A DNA stretch of 64,000 nucleotides from Microplitis mediator (taxonomy: Eukaryota; Arthropoda; Insecta; Hymenoptera; Braconidae), in NCBI RefSeq assembly GCF_029852145.1, contig NC_079970.1, positions 13,387,662 to 13,451,661 of the forward strand. Direction: 5' to 3'. Positions within the stretch are counted from its first letter, which is position 1. Every line of letters starts with the position of its first letter. This document shows positions 24,371 to 37,330 of the stretch, one piece after another. A model generated the notes under the pieces. The model saw only the letters and a list, made by a program, of their open reading frames with translations, was not told where the DNA came from and did not search any database. Position numbers and translations under genes: made by a program.

Positions 24371-24539
24371 TTTTCCAAAATTTCGATATCGGAAAATAAT
24401 CATAGAAATGGTCATGAATTCTATGATTATTCCCTTCCATCATAGCATTCTTAGCAATAGTAAATATTCTATTTAATTGTTTTAAAATAGTAATTTTTTT
24501 TTTTTTTTTTTTTTTTTATTTTAAGCAGTAATAAATTTA

Positions 24540-25021
24540 TTTGCCTATATCTAATTATATATGGGTTTGTATCAATCATGTTTGATCAGATCTGATCATA
24601 TATAGACTCATATATGGTTATATATGAAGTTATAACAGCCAGGTATGATTATATCTAATTATATATAGACTTATATATGAATAGATCTGATCATATATAG
24701 ACTTATGTATGATTATATATGGGGTCATAACAGCCAGGTATGATCATATCTAATTATACATAGACTCAAATATAACCAGATCTGATTAGATCTAATTATA
24801 TATAGACTTATATACAATCAGATCTGATCATATATAGACTTATAACAGCCAGGTATGATCAGATCTAATTATGTATGGGGTCATATATAATTATATATGA
24901 CCCCATATATAATCATGCATGATTATATATAACTTCATATATGATTATATATAATCATATATGATCATATATATGAACATATATAATCATATATGATTAG
25001 ACAAAATCTTTTTTCATCGGG
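24540..25021. repeat. tatatgatcagatctgatca word array
   Basis: The right inner part of the 11,368-25,021 element. The words gatctgatcatatatag, cagccaggtatgatca and tatatgattatatat alternate up to the right CCCGATG-type terminus. The left inner array at 11,400-11,530 uses the same words, including ggccaggtctgatcat. Confidence 0.75.
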
Positions 25022-25249
25022 TTGTTTTAAAATGTGATAGAGTCTATTATGTAAATCATTTCACTTCCTACAACTTATTTTTCACAAAGTAATACAGTTC
25101 ACTTGAACCAAGAAAATTAATCTTATACAAGAGATTTTGTTTAACGATTCAGAAAATTGAAATTTTCTTGCACCTAGTAAATAATTATCTTGAATCAAAA
25201 TTTGTTTTTCCTCAAGTCAACATATTTTTATGCTTGAACAAAATAAGTT

Positions 25250-25385
25250 TTTTCCGGTGGGAATAGCAGGTACAAGTCGTGTACCCCGGAGGAGTACGGT
25301 GTAATTCAAGTGTACATTGTGTGGAATTTTTTCACATTTACACGGTGGGATTTCAGGGGATTCAGTGGAATCGGATCCGCCAGGG
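25250..25385. other. Short unassigned block
   Basis: A moderately GC-rich 135-bp block (ttccggtgggaatagcaggt, ggaggagtacggtgtaattc) directly before family C copy 2. No gene or RNA is recognised. Confidence 0.3.
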
Positions 25386-25433
25386 TATAAATTATTGTCA
25401 GTATCGATTTTTGACACTGTACACTTGTTTTTT

Positions 25434-26515
<1,082 letters not shown>

Positions 26516-26595
26516 TTTTTTTTTTTGCATACTATAAATTGATTTCGATATTTTTTTGTTCTGAGTAGGGACTTAAAAGCGGTAAGTAAAAGTTA

Positions 26596-26832
26596 ATGCT
26601 ATTTATGAGCAGTTATAGTAAATGTTTTTATTTATGGAGAAGCCACTATTTCGAAGCAAAAGAAACATTAGATTTGCTATACAATACAGCTAAGACCATT
26701 ACAGGAGCTCAAAAATTCCATATAATTATTCGAAAAAGCGACGAAACTGCATTACAAACGTTTTTAATTATTTCGATGTTCTTTCAAAAATTTTACATTA
26801 ACGATTGTTTTATGAACTGGAGTACTCCTTAG
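26596..26832 (+). other. 78-codon open frame in family C copy 2
   Basis: Counterpart of the 22,197-22,421 frame, with the same FEAKETLDLLYNTAK core and an extra C-terminal tail. Two open copies in opposite orientation justify listing it, but no start context, signal or family is recognised. Confidence 0.25.
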
Positions 26833-27180
26833 TGAATATAGCTCTGTCGCTTTTTCGAATAATTATATGGAATTTTTGAGCTCCTGTAATGGTCTTAGCC
26901 GTTTTGTATAGCAAATCTAATGTTTCTTTTGCTTAACTCTAGCGAATTTGTTTATACCAAAAATTTAAGTTTCTTTTGGGTTCATTTCCGGTATAGTAGA
27001 AATCGATAAATATTTCGGTATGTTTTGAGAATTATACCCAATTCATACCTAGATTATACTCAAATCGTCTCATGTTTTGGGTATATTTTTTAATTTTTCA
27101 TACTTAAATGATACTGAAAAAATATCTATGTCAAGCACGATTTATACTCAAATTATACCGAAATCAGACAGGTTGAGGAC

Positions 27181-27690
27181 AATATCTTTCTATATGAGTC
27201 TTTACCTGGGAAAAAGGAAAAATGTTTCTTTAAAGTTTGAATTAAATAAATTTATTGGATACATAGAAAATTATAAAAATACTATTTCAATTGAGTGTTT
27301 AGTATTATAATGCTTTTTAGTAGTAAATACTAATTTACTATTTTTTTTTTTTTTAATTAAAATAAAAAAAAATTTCACTGTTATAGGAAATATTTCTGTT
27401 TATGTTTGATGGACATACAATTATCATTAATTTATTATTTATCTGATTCTATTGCAATAATAGCATAAATAGTTAACACAAATATAATGCATAAAATAAT
27501 CAACCATAAATAAAAATATAATTTTTCGTTTCATCAAGACCTGTGACAGCGCCATGAGAACTTCACGAGACTCTCAAGTGAGAAGTCACAAGTTCGAAAC
27601 CTCAAATAATTATCCTTTTTTTTTAAATTATTTATTAAAAAAAAACATGTAAATAAATTATTAAACTAATATACTTAAATACATTAAATA
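27181..27690. other. AT-rich stretch with a possible tRNA-like remnant
   Basis: Mostly low-complexity. At 27,540-27,605 there is cctgtgacagcgccatgag and a B-box-like agttcgaaacc, suggesting a decayed Pol III-type SINE head. The A box is poor, so the call is weak. Confidence 0.3.
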
Positions 27691-27699
27691 TATCGATGA

Positions 27700-27829
27700 C
27701 TGAGAAATTATTTTCGGGAAGTTATTGTTTTCACCCCGATTTTCGAAAATCGAGTTTTCATCAGATGTCGACGTTTTGAGGTCCTAGGAAGTTATTCTGA
27801 CTATTCTCAGAATGATGTCCGATTGGCTG

Positions 27830-27881
<52 letters not shown>

Positions 27882-28840
27882 CCTTTCATAATTTTTAAAC
27901 TAATTAACCGATTCAAGTCGTTCTTGCAGCAATCGAAAGAGGTTGTTGGCCACCAAATTTCCTGAACATTTTAGATCATTTGATCTAGTAGACCGGGAGA
28001 TAATTGAGAATTACAAAAAAAAAAATTTTAATTTCCCGCTGAGAAAATCGACGATTTTCTAAAAAAATTCGGGAAGTTATTGGTTTCACCCCGATTTTCG
28101 AAAATCGAGATTTCATCATACGTCGACGTTTGAAGGTGTTAGGATGCTATTCTGACATTTCCAGAGCGATGTCTGTATGTATGTATGTGCGTGTGTGTGT
28201 GTGTGTGTGTGTAGATGTAAACCTCTCATATCTTTTTGATGAATGAACCGATTCAAATGGTTCTTGCGGCATTCGAAAGATATCTTCTGAACTCAGATTT
28301 TCAGAAAATTTTAGATCATTTAGTCAAATAGACTCTGAAATATTTAAGAAATATTAAAAAAAATTTTTTTTTTCATTTTTTCTGATATTTTGAAAACTGT
28401 TGGATCGATCAATCTCAAAATCTAGTCAGCTCTAGAACTCGATAAAAGCTTTCGATTGCCGCCAAGAACGTTTCAATCAAATCATCCGTTCGAAAGATAT
28501 CGTCGACGAAAGAAATAGTAGAAAACGGTTTTTTGCAAATATCGTCGAAACGACTGAACCAATCATTCACAAAATTTTATCAGGTCTAGACCTCAATAAA
28601 ACGAGCCGATTGCCACATCAACCGTCTCAATCGGATAATCCGTTCGAGAGATGTCGTTGACGAAAGAATGGTAAAAAATCTTTTTTTTTTCGTTTTTCGT
28701 AAATATTTTGGAAACTATCGAATCGATCAATTCGAAAATCTAATCAGCTCTAGAACTCGATAAAAGCATTCGATTGCTGCCAAGAACGTCCTCATCAGAT
28801 AATCCGTTCGAAAGATATCGTCGACGGAATAATAAATGTT
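27700..28840 (+). mobile_element. Two adjacent family S copies (5a and 5b)
   Basis: Copy 5a (about 27,700-28,030) carries tcgggaagttattg, a (GT)n at 27,838-27,878 and one sub-repeat. Copy 5b begins atttcccgctgagaaaatcg at about 28,032, has a short (GT)n near 28,190-28,211, and four sub-repeats with gatatcgtcgacgaaagaa. Neither shows the gggtcaaccga end, so both are truncated. Confidence 0.7.
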
Positions 28841-28849
28841 AAATCAATA

Positions 28850-29230
28850 TTTGTAGTCTAGTCGAGGAGATGAAAACCTGCGAAAAATAGTTACAGGTCT
28901 CCTAAAAATATGGTCGATGGCTTGAACGATTAGGAAAGGCGTCTGGACAAAAACGATTTTTTTTTTTTCTGGAAACGAAAATTACAATTGTTATTAACAA
29001 AAAACCGTTAAAAAAATTAGACGTCCAGCTTTTTGGCAAAATCTCAAAAACTATAAGTGATAGCTCAAATATGAAAAAAGTTTCTGAAAGAGCAGAAAAT
29101 TTGAGTAAAAGAGTTCTCGACTCCCCCATTTGTAGCTTCAATATTTATAATTTTAATTTAACGTTGAAAGTCGGCTTTTGCGCGGTAGTTTCGGCATGCG
29201 CGCGCCGCCCCTCTAGCGAGCGTAGTCGTT
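28850..29230 (+). repeat. Dispersed repeat with GC-rich end, inverted relative at 48.8-50.1 kb
   Basis: Contains gtcgaggagatgaaaacc, gacgtccagctttttgg and the unusually GC-rich gcatgcgcgcgccgcccctc. The reverse complement of all three is found at 48,781-50,065, where the two outer parts are separated by extra sequence. The element type is unknown. Confidence 0.7.
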
Positions 29231-29401
29231 AAATAATTTTTTTATACAATTATATATTAATTAAAAAATTAAAATATTTTTACTCGCATTTTTAGGATGT
29301 CCGAAGTATTTTAGTGTTTGAAACTATTAATTTTTACTGTTTATTATATCGTTAAAGTCAATCTCACGATTTTATTCATTATTACTCATATTGAAGCATA
29401 G

Positions 29402-29414
29402 ATTATGATTGTTG
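29402..29414. repeat. Target-site duplication of LINE 2, 3' copy
   Basis: attatgattgttg here is repeated at 34,680-34,692. The adjacent aattgaattgaattga is the complement of a ttcaa-type 3' tail. Confidence 0.75.
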
Positions 29415-30058
29415 AATTGAATTGAATTGAGGTGAGTTTGACTCCCCGGGAAAAAATCATCATGCACGATCATGCTTGACCCTGCATGGATCATCCATGA
29501 TCGTGCATGATTCAGACATGATTGTGCATGATCCAGGCATGATTGTGCATGATTCAGGCATGATCGTGCATGATTCAGGCATGATCGTGCATGATTCAGT
29601 CATGACTTTGCACGATTCATGCACAGGCACGTATGATCATGCAAAACCGTAATCAATCATGCATGACGAGGAAAGAATAGTCACGCATGATTCATGCATG
29701 ACCAAACTCAATCACGAATAATCATCCATGACACTGCACGAATAATGCAAAGGTATTAATGACTATGTAAAATCATGTTTAATCATTTATTAACATGCAT
29801 GACTAGGAAAGAATAGTTGCGCATAATTCATGCTATGTCATACATGACCAAGTTTAATCATGGATGACCATTCATGACACTGCACGAATTATGCAACGTC
29901 ATGCATGACCATGTAAAATCAGATTTAATCATGTATGATCATGGATGAGAATGTATAATACGGAGAGTGGTCATGCACAATTGAGAATAACTTGGCATGA
30001 GCATACATGACCCTGTATAACTCATGTAAAGTCATGTTTCGTGTTTTATCACTACTCT

Positions 30059-30487
30059 AATCAAAAAAATCTATATGAAATTGTATGGAAACAAATCGGT
30101 TTTCTTATAAAAAAGTATGGATTTATGTGAGAATCCATAGGAATTAATAGAGGAGTGTACGGTATTATATAAGAATCTATGTAGGAAACCATGAGTATCC
30201 GGATTCCCACATGGGAAATCCGGATAGAAAACTGTCGGAACTTGGATTCCTATTTTGACATAATACACATTCCCATGGGAAATTGAGGCGAAAATCCACA
30301 TGAGATTCCATTCTATTCCCATATGGCTTTCACATGGTGTGGATTCCCATAGGAGCCCATGTGAGAGTCTATTTTGGGATCTATGCTGGATAAGTATATA
30401 GGAAACCATATGGGAATCTACTTGAAAACGCCATGTGAGAACTCACATAGAAATCTAGACTAGATTCCCATATGGATTTTTTTGATA
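30059..30487. mobile_element. atcaaaaaaatc-ended element with ccatatggga words
   Basis: Termini taatcaaaaaaatctatatg and its imperfect complement (catatggatttttttgat). The interior alternates gattcccatatgg, cacatgggaaat and gtgagaatcc words, mostly palindromic about catatg. The open frame across it is a by-product of the words. Confidence 0.65.
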
Positions 30488-30610
30488 GCTCCCGGAAAAA
30501 AACCAGCGTTCATGATCAAGCATGATTTAGGCAAGACCAAGCATAGTCAAGCATGAATCGTGCACGGTTAACCATGATTTATGCAAAGTCATGCCTGATC
30601 ATACAAAAAA

Positions 30611-30964
30611 AATACAATCAAAATCCGATCGAGCTTCAATCGGAACTAATTAAAGTTGTTAATCAGGGATAATCAAAAATTTTTTATGAAAAAAATTAAA
30701 TTATTAAACATTTATTTTTGTCTTGACGTTAGTAGTTATAATTTTGATCTAATTAATAATTAAAATTAATCTTTTTTTTCCAAAAAATAATTAAAATAGA
30801 TATAAGTAAAAAATTTTTCTTTTAATTAATTGAAGAATTGAATTAATAGATTCTTGCGAAATTGAAAATGATAATCAATACAATTGCATTTGTTATTTTT
30901 TCAATTCATATTTAAGATTAATTTAATTGTTAAATTTGCTTGTAATTTATAACTAAATTTTTTT
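30611..30964. other. AT-rich stretch, nothing identified
   Basis: Contains A/T runs and aattaattaaaatt words. No gene, RNA or clear terminus is visible. Confidence 0.5.
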
Positions 30965-31390
30965 TTGCCGCAAGAATATTTTTTGCAATTTTGAATGGAA
31001 ACGAAAATTTTCTTGGTTCAAGAACAAACTTTCTTTAATTTAGTCATCTTGGCATAAGATTTTTTTTTTTTATTCAACCGATATAATATATGTTTCTTGA
31101 AGTAAGAAATATTTTCTTAAAGTGAGAAAAATAAATATTTTGCTCCAATATATAATCAATTGTCAGAAAAGTAAAATATTCTTTGTTTAAGAATAATTTA
31201 TTTTGAATCGAGATAATTTGTGACTCGAGTCAAGAATTAAAAGTACTCGACTCAATGGTAAGAAATATCTTGGTTCAAGTATTTTGTTGTGTTGCGGCGA
31301 GTAAGCGTAGACGTTTGGACCAACAGCAACTGCGTTCACGACCCAACGCAAAAATTCTCTTGGGAAAGCTAACTGTACTATACTAAAGTG
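30965..31390 (-). repeat. Dispersed repeat, inverted copy of 759-1,189
   Basis: Carries the complement of the same gcgttgggccgtgaacgc region (gcgttcacgacccaacgc) and the same cttgcggcaa words. It provides a cross-window inverted pair 30 kb apart. Confidence 0.7.
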
Positions 31391-31463
31391 GCGGTAGTGT
31401 AGACTCTACATTGTACAGTGTGCTTACTGAATATAGGTAAAGTAAACAAACGTTCAGGGAATG

Positions 31464-31532
31464 ATCGGATAGCATAAGTGGTGAAGCTCTCGCGTGATGC
31501 CGAATCGGTCTGGGTTCGATTCCTACCATGAG
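31464..31532 (+). tRNA. tRNA-like sequence (pseudo-tRNA / SINE head)
   Basis: ggatagcataagtggtgaag resembles an A box and D arm, and ggttcgattcc is a perfect B box. The anticodon arm region cgtgatgccgaat closely matches the tRNA-like sequences at 59.3 and 60.9 kb. The T stem and acceptor stem are poorly paired, so this is not a functional tRNA but probably the Pol III promoter of a tRNA-derived repeat. Confidence 0.5.
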
Positions 31533-31953
31533 TAAACCATTTATTTTTTCTTAAGTTGTTCATAAACCATTAATCGAGGATGTTTATTTCTTATCCCCTC
31601 TACTGCCGTATCGTGATATTCTGAATATACACATATAATTTCCTGCTTCAAAACATTTAATATTTATACTAGGTTAAATTCACTCAAAAATATAGGACGA
31701 TATATTTTTTCAAGTAGAGTCATTTATATTCTTGAATCGAGACTACATTTTTTTTAAGTCAAGAAAAAAAATCATCAATGGGAGAATTTTATGTCTTCCG
31801 TGAAGTAAATATTTGCATGATTCAAGGAAAGTTATTTTATCAAGTTAAGATTATAATTCATTTAAATCAAAATTAAAATTTTCTCATTACAATAGACCGT
31901 TGTCTTGAGTCGATAATGTAGTTTTCTCAAACTGAGAGTAAATGTTCTTCTGC

Positions 31954-32271
31954 CACGCAAAAAAAGTTCTTGGTTTGAGATGTTGATATATATTGTGACA
32001 ATTTACTATACTCACCAACCAAGACAGAAAAGTATCTTGTTTCGATAGTTTTTTTTACTTAGTTGGAAACAAAATAAATTTGATTTAAAATAATTATTCT
32101 TGAATCAAGATTATTTAACTTGAATTAAAATTTAATTATTCTTGACACAATATTTTTATAATATTAGTCGAAGAAAAATGTTCTCGGATTAAAAAAACCC
32201 AATTACTCAGCCCAAGAATAAAAAAATGAAGGCAAAAATTATCTTGGGCCAAGTCAACCTTTTTTTCTGTG
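31954..32271. mobile_element. Family E word-array element, copy c
   Basis: The left end CACGCAAAAAAAGTTCTTGG and the complement of the right end (CACAGAAAAAAAGGTTGA) are imperfect inverted repeats. The inside carries cttgaatcaagatta, acttgaattaaa and cttgggccaagt words. No convincing target duplication is visible. Confidence 0.6.
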
Positions 32272-32423
32272 CAATCAAATCGAGATTGAATTTAAATAAT
32301 ATTTTATGTTTTACAACCCTGAGTTTTTCTGGAACGTGGTCTAGTCGGGACGATAGCCAATAAAAAAAAAAAAACCTTGAATTTTTGAAAGATGTTAAGA
32401 ATCGTCGTAACCTGAACGAGACA

Positions 32424-32493
32424 GGTCAGCCTAGTGGACAGCGGTCGTGCTTCATAATACGACGGTCTTGGGTTCGAGACCCGTCACGGGTAA
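32424..32493 (+). tRNA. tRNA-Met-like pseudo-tRNA
   Basis: cagcctagtggacagcgg fits an A box, ggttcgagacc is a B box, and gtcgt/acgac pair around an enlarged loop gcttcataat that would present CAT. The loop is 10 nt instead of 7 and the acceptor stem does not close, so a tRNA-derived SINE head is more likely than a working tRNA. Confidence 0.5.
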
Positions 32494-32931
32494 AATTTCA
32501 ATAGTACTTTTCAGCCAGTAAACATTAACTATCCATCAATACTAACAAAATAAATTCATTTAAAATTGAATTATCATTATTTTTATTTTTTTTTCAATAA
32601 TTCTAGGGATTGTGCTTGATCAGGCCTGATCATGCTTGGTCAAACATGATTATGCTTGCTCAAGCATGATCATGCCTGAATATTCGCCAGCCGTGAGCAT
32701 GCGTGATCATGCATGAGAAAGCATAATCATCCCCGGCCAAGCATGATCACGCACGCTTATGGCTGGCGAATATTCATGCATGATCATGCATGATCATGCA
32801 TGAGATTAACGCATAATCATGCACGATCAGGTCTGATGATTTTTTCCCGGGTCCTTTGTTTGGTGTAGAGCCGAGCACTCAGCTCTTTTGAACCATTGTA
32901 CTCGGCCCTACTAGGTCAATTCTCGTTAAAA

Positions 32932-34678
32932 TTAAGGTTGGGTTGGCAGATTTATGGATTTCGAGAATCGCAGAAATCTGCCCATCCCAACCTCTAATAG
33001 GTTAGGCCGAGTACCATCACAGATCCCCAAGATGTCTTTCCTTACATCCTCTAAGACTCTGCATTGGCTCAGCAAGTGAAGGGGAGTTTCATCCTCTGAA
33101 TTGCATCTGGGGCACACCGAGTCATCGGTGATGCCCATGAGCTTCAGATGCCTCCCGGTAAACCAGTGCCCTGTGACGAGCCCGACAATAATCCTCAATT
33201 TGGATCTATCGAGCTCTACTAGACTGGTACCAAGCCACTTCGATGGTCCTTCAACTAGTGCCCTCGTATGTCACATGCCTCCGGCCTCAAGCCACAGGTC
33301 CCAGAACCTGTCACAGGTCCATTGAGCCAAGTGGTTTCTTATAAAGCACATAGGCACCGGAATTGAACAGACTGGCTCGGGGCCATTTGCTATGTTATTC
33401 CCTTTAATACCGCTATGACCCGGTACCCAAATGAGATTGACATAGTTGGCGCTCGCTAGTTTGTTAGTGAGTGTAATGCAGTCCCGTACAAGCTTTGAAG
33501 TCACCACGACAGATGTGAGTGCCTTGAGAGCTGCACGGCGGTCACTGCATATGTATATGTGTTTGTTCCTGTAATCTAGCTCTAAAATGTGCTTTACACA
33601 GGCCCAGATCGCATATACTTCTGCCTGAAAAATAGAGGCAGTGTGTCCCAGTCTGAGGGATATCTCAGTTTTGGGTCCGCCGCTATAAATTCCTGCACCT
33701 GCTCCCTCTACCCTTTTGGACCCGTCCTTAAACCAGACTAGCCCTTGGGGTGATAGGATTCCATCGCTCCCTACTTCCCATTCCTGCCTGTTTGGAGAGA
33801 GGACTTTGTATTTGTGTCGGAAGTGGTAGCTACGAGAGCCATAGTTCCCTCCTTGGGCCAGGACCTCTTCGAGATCTCTGTTCCGTAGGATGGACGCATG
33901 TCCCGTCCTAGCCTTCGACCACAACCCAACAAAATGCAGTCTCAAAGCCGTTTTCACAGCCAGAGATTCTACAGTTATGTTTGGAGGAACTATATTCAGG
34001 AGTGCTCCCATAGCTAGGGTAGGATTTGTTTTAAGTGCTCCTGTTATGCCTAGCAAAGCAAGTCGGTAGACCTTATTTAATGCCTTAATGTTGACGTCCC
34101 TTCGTATTGCGGGCCACCAAATGACAGAGGCAAAGGTTAACTGGGGTATCAAAATAGCCGTGTAAATCCACTTAACTAGTTTTGGTTTTAGACCCCCTCG
34201 TTGTGCCAAATATTCTACTACAGGCCCAAAAAGTGGCAGTGGCTTTTTGAGCTTGTTTCCCTATATGGCTTCTCCACGTGAGCTTATTGTCCAGAGTTAC
34301 TCCAAGGTAGCGTACCTCTGTTGAAAACTTCAGCTCAGTGTCGAAAATTGAAGCCGCATTTAACTTATGCTTCCTCTTTTTAGTGAAGAGCACCATCTCT
34401 GTCTTGTTAGGGTTAACCTTCAGAGATCTGTCGGTGCACCAATTCTGTACAAGATCGAGTGCTCTTTGCATCCTCCATCTTATCTCTACTGGGCTACTAC
34501 CTCTGATCATCAAAGCAACGTCATCCGCGTAGCCCACTGCGTGTACTCCTAGCTTCTCCAGCCGTACTAGGAGCTCGTTAATGACTAATAGCCACATAAG
34601 AGGAGAGGTCACGCCTCCTTGCGGACAACCCCTTCTAACACGGGCCCGTACCTCAGTGTCACTAAGTTCGGTTATCAC
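32932..34678 (-). pseudogene. LINE 2 ORF2 remnant: RT, RNase H and zinc knuckle
   Basis: Three consecutive pieces of one protein. The first (34,678-34,172) has RT motifs GCPQGGVTSP and YADDVALM. A frameshift near 34,172-34,209 leads into the second (34,209-33,271), which contains an RNase H domain with the acidic residues in FKDGSK, QAEVYAI and CSDRRAAL and the late VPGHSGIKGN. An in-frame TGA at 33,271-33,273 separates the third (33,270-32,932), with CPRCNSEDE...H...C. At least one frameshift, one stop and the 5' truncation make it dead. In these LINEs RNase H removes the RNA strand after target-primed reverse transcription (established knowledge). The asparagine-rich NNIANGPEP after GHSG departs from the usual GNEKAD. 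Confidence 0.88.
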
Positions 34679-34679
34679 T

Positions 34680-34692
34680 ATTATGATTGTTG
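34680..34692. repeat. Target-site duplication of LINE 2, 5' copy
   Basis: attatgattgttg, identical to 29,402-29,414, directly upstream of the truncated RT. Confidence 0.75.
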
Positions 34693-35167
34693 GTTTGATT
34701 TTATTAACTATTCGATGTTTGCCGCCCGGGAAAAAATGTTTTTATGAAATTTTATAGAATAATGTAAAATTATATACAATTTTATAAAATTTTGTAAGAT
34801 TTTATAAGATTTTACAGCAAAACTTTATAAAAATTCATACAATTTTATAAAATCTTATAAAATTTTATAAAATTCAATAAAATTTCATAAAGTAAGCTCT
34901 GAGTAAGGAACGTAATAGATAAATGTAATTTAATAAAATTTTATGATATTTTATAAAATTGTATAAAATAGAATAAAATTTTATAAAGTTTTACACAATT
35001 GTATAAAATGATACAAAATTTTATACAATTTTATAAGACTGTACAGCGAAATTTTATAGATTTCCATATAATTTTATATAATTTTATCAAATTTCATAGA
35101 ATTTTATAAAATTTTATATGGTAAAATCTTAAAAGGGAAGTAATAATTAGATAAAATTTTATATAAT

Positions 35168-35599
35168 CCCGGGAAAAAATGTTTTTATAAAATTTTACAA
35201 AATTTTAATACTTTATATAAGATTATATGAAATTCTATAAAATTTTGCTGTACAGTCTTATAAAATTGTATAAAATTTTATATAATTTTATACACTTGTG
35301 TAAAACTTTATAAAATTTTATTATATTTTATACAATTTTATAAAATGTCATACAATTTTATAAAATCACATTTATTTATTACATTCCTTGCTCAGATCTT
35401 ACTTTATAAAATTTTATTGAAATTTATAAAATTTTATAAGATTTTATAAAATTGTATAAAATATTATAAAATTTTATAAAATTGTATGAATTTTTTTAAA
35501 ATTTTGTTGTAAAATCTTATAAAATTTTACAAAATTTTATAAAATTGTATAAAATTTTATATTATTTTATAAAATTTTATAAAAACATTTTTTCCCGGG
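35168..35599. mobile_element. 432-bp CCCGGG element nested in its own kind
   Basis: CCCGGGAAAAAATGTTTTTA at the left and its complement at the right, flanked by AT (35,166-35,167; 35,600-35,601). The interior is tataaaattttata words, the same as the host array, so the element inserted into a sister array. Confidence 0.75.
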
Positions 35600-37020
35600 A
35601 TTGTACGAAATTTGCAAGATTTTATAAAACTGTATAAACTTTTATACAATTTCATAAAATGATATAAATTTTTATACAATTTTATAAAGTAAGATCTCAG
35701 TGAGAGAAGTAATAATTAAACGAAAGTTGATATAATTGTATGAAATTTTGTAAAGTTTTATACGATTTCATAAAATTTTATACAATTTTATAAAGTAATT
35801 CCTTTGAAGGGAAGTAATATTGAGATGAAATTTTAGAATGTTTTATACAATTTCATAAAATTATATAAAATTTTATACAATCTTATACAATTTTATATAA
35901 TTTTATGAAGTAAGTCCTTAGAAGAGAAGTAATATTTAGATGTATACGATTTCATAAAATTATATGCAATCTTATAAAATCTTATACAAATTTATACAAT
36001 TTTATAAAGTAACATCTCAAAAGGGGAGTAATAATTAGATAAAATTTTATATAATTGTATGAAATTTTATAAAATAATATAAAATTTTATAATATTTCAT
36101 AAAACTTTAGAGAATTTAATGTCACTATTGCATCTAGTGTGGGGTAGCATTTTGTAAAATTTGATAAAATTTCACACAATTTTATAAAGTTTATTACAAA
36201 TTATTATAAAAATTGTTAGAAATTCAAAGGAAATAGACAAAATTTTCAATGGCCATAAAAAAAAAATTTCATTTTTGCGGGCAAAATATGGTGATAAACA
36301 AATATGAAAATTATATTATCAAAAATATAATTGATTACCTAAATATATACAGGGTACCCCCAGAAAAATGTAGAAAAAAAAAAAAATTCTGAATATTGAA
36401 TAAGTTTGATTTTATTAAAATTTTTTGTAAGTCATTTGCATTAAAAAAAATTATATTTTACACAATTATTGGATGCAAAGGAAGATAAAAAAGTTTTTAA
36501 TAGTTTTTATCATAATACAAAAGTCTTTAACATTTTTCGACCGGCACTCGATTCTTGAAAAAGTTTAACGAAAAAAAATTCAAAATAATGCTCAATTATA
36601 TCTACAAAAGTAATTTTGGGATGGTTATGATAGATTAAAAAAAAAACTTTTTTTTTATAAAATTGTAGAAGTACCTCGTTTTGCCTACCCCCGCCGCCCC
36701 TTTCTCTTACATATTTATATGAATATATATTACATAATGTGATTATTTTGAATTTAATGTTTTTAAACTTTTATTTTGTCAACTATCAATTAAAATTAAT
36801 TCTTCATTACTCAAGGAAAAATTCAAAGGTTTCGCCATTAATTCAAAAATATAAATCATTTAAAATCAATAAATTCAATTAATTTTAAAATTTTATGTCC
36901 ATTAAACAATCGATAGTTGAATTATTCAAATCTTTTTTTTATAAATAATTATAAATTAATACTATGAAATATGGCTGATAAGAATTCATGAGTAATCATA
37001 AATACAGCCACGAATTTTTC

Positions 37021-37122
37021 TAAGCTACAAGTGACCAATAGACGAGCGGAGCAGACTACAATTCTTCACTAACAAAAGTTAAGCAGCATCGAGGTTGAAC
37101 ATTAATTGGATGGGTGACCTAT
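37021..37122 (+). pseudogene. 5S rRNA-like fragment, second copy
   Basis: aaagttaagcagcatcgagg and attggatgggtgacct correspond to the internal promoter boxes of 5S rRNA, preceded by gagcagactac, shared with the 11.7-kb copy. It is interrupted at 37,123 by a CCCGG end, and a possible continuation (cggagtagtct) follows at 37,331. Confidence 0.75.
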
Positions 37123-37330
37123 CCCGGAAAAAAAATCATTTTATAAAACTCTATAAGATTTTACAAAATTTTATACTGAAAATGGCCTGGTAAAATTTTA
37201 TATATTTTTACAAAGTTTTATAAATTTTTATAAAACTTTATAAAATTTTACCAGTCCATTTTCAGTATAAAATTTTATAAAATTTTATAAATGTTAGTAC
37301 TAAAATTTTATAAAAACATTTTTTCCCGGG

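Larger units (their letters stand above)
29445..32851. mobile_element. CCCGGG element with catgatcatg words, inserted in LINE 2
   Basis: The left end is CCCGGGAAAAAATCATC and the right end is gatgattttttCCCGGG, flanked by TC on both sides. Both inner regions (29,460-30,050; 30,500-30,610; 32,600-32,840) are arrays of catgatcatgcatgatc-like words. The middle has later insertions: a ccatatggg block (30,059-30,487), the inverted dispersed repeat (30,965-31,390), a family E element and two tRNA-like heads. A further solo CCCGGAAAAAAACC end lies at 30,488. Confidence 0.75.
29415..34679 (-). mobile_element. 5'-truncated RNase-H LINE, interrupted by another element
   Basis: A minus-strand LINE remnant flanked by the 13-bp duplication attatgattgttg. 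The 3' end carries an aattcaattcaattcaa tail. Its 3' UTR is broken at a TC dinucleotide by the 29,445-32,851 element: gagtttgactc joins directly to ctttgtttggtgtag when that block and one TC are removed. The 5' end is truncated within the reverse transcriptase. The presence of an RNase H domain after RT points to the I/LOA/R1-like branch (established knowledge of LINE classes); the exact clade is not determined. Confidence 0.8.
34725..37330. mobile_element. CCCGGG element with tataaaattttata words
   Basis: The left end CCCGGGAAAAAATG (34,725) and right end cattttttCCCGGG (to 37,330) are flanked by CG on both sides. The interior is dominated by the word tataaaattttataa over about 1.4 kb. Sub-structures include a complete inner copy (35,168-35,599), another left-type end at 37,123, and about 1 kb of unrelated AT-rich DNA (36,130-37,020). 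Pairing of the outer ends is supported by the CG duplication but is not proven. Confidence 0.6.

Noticed and set aside
30071..30409. 112-codon frame on the minus strand
   Set aside because: It is the translation of the ccatatggga word array.
34725..37330. 37,123-37,330 as an independent 208-bp element in the 5S-like copy
   Set aside because: It has both end types and an inner hairpin, but the flanks (AT and CG) do not match, whereas 34,725 and 37,330 share CG. I keep the pairing open rather than list it.
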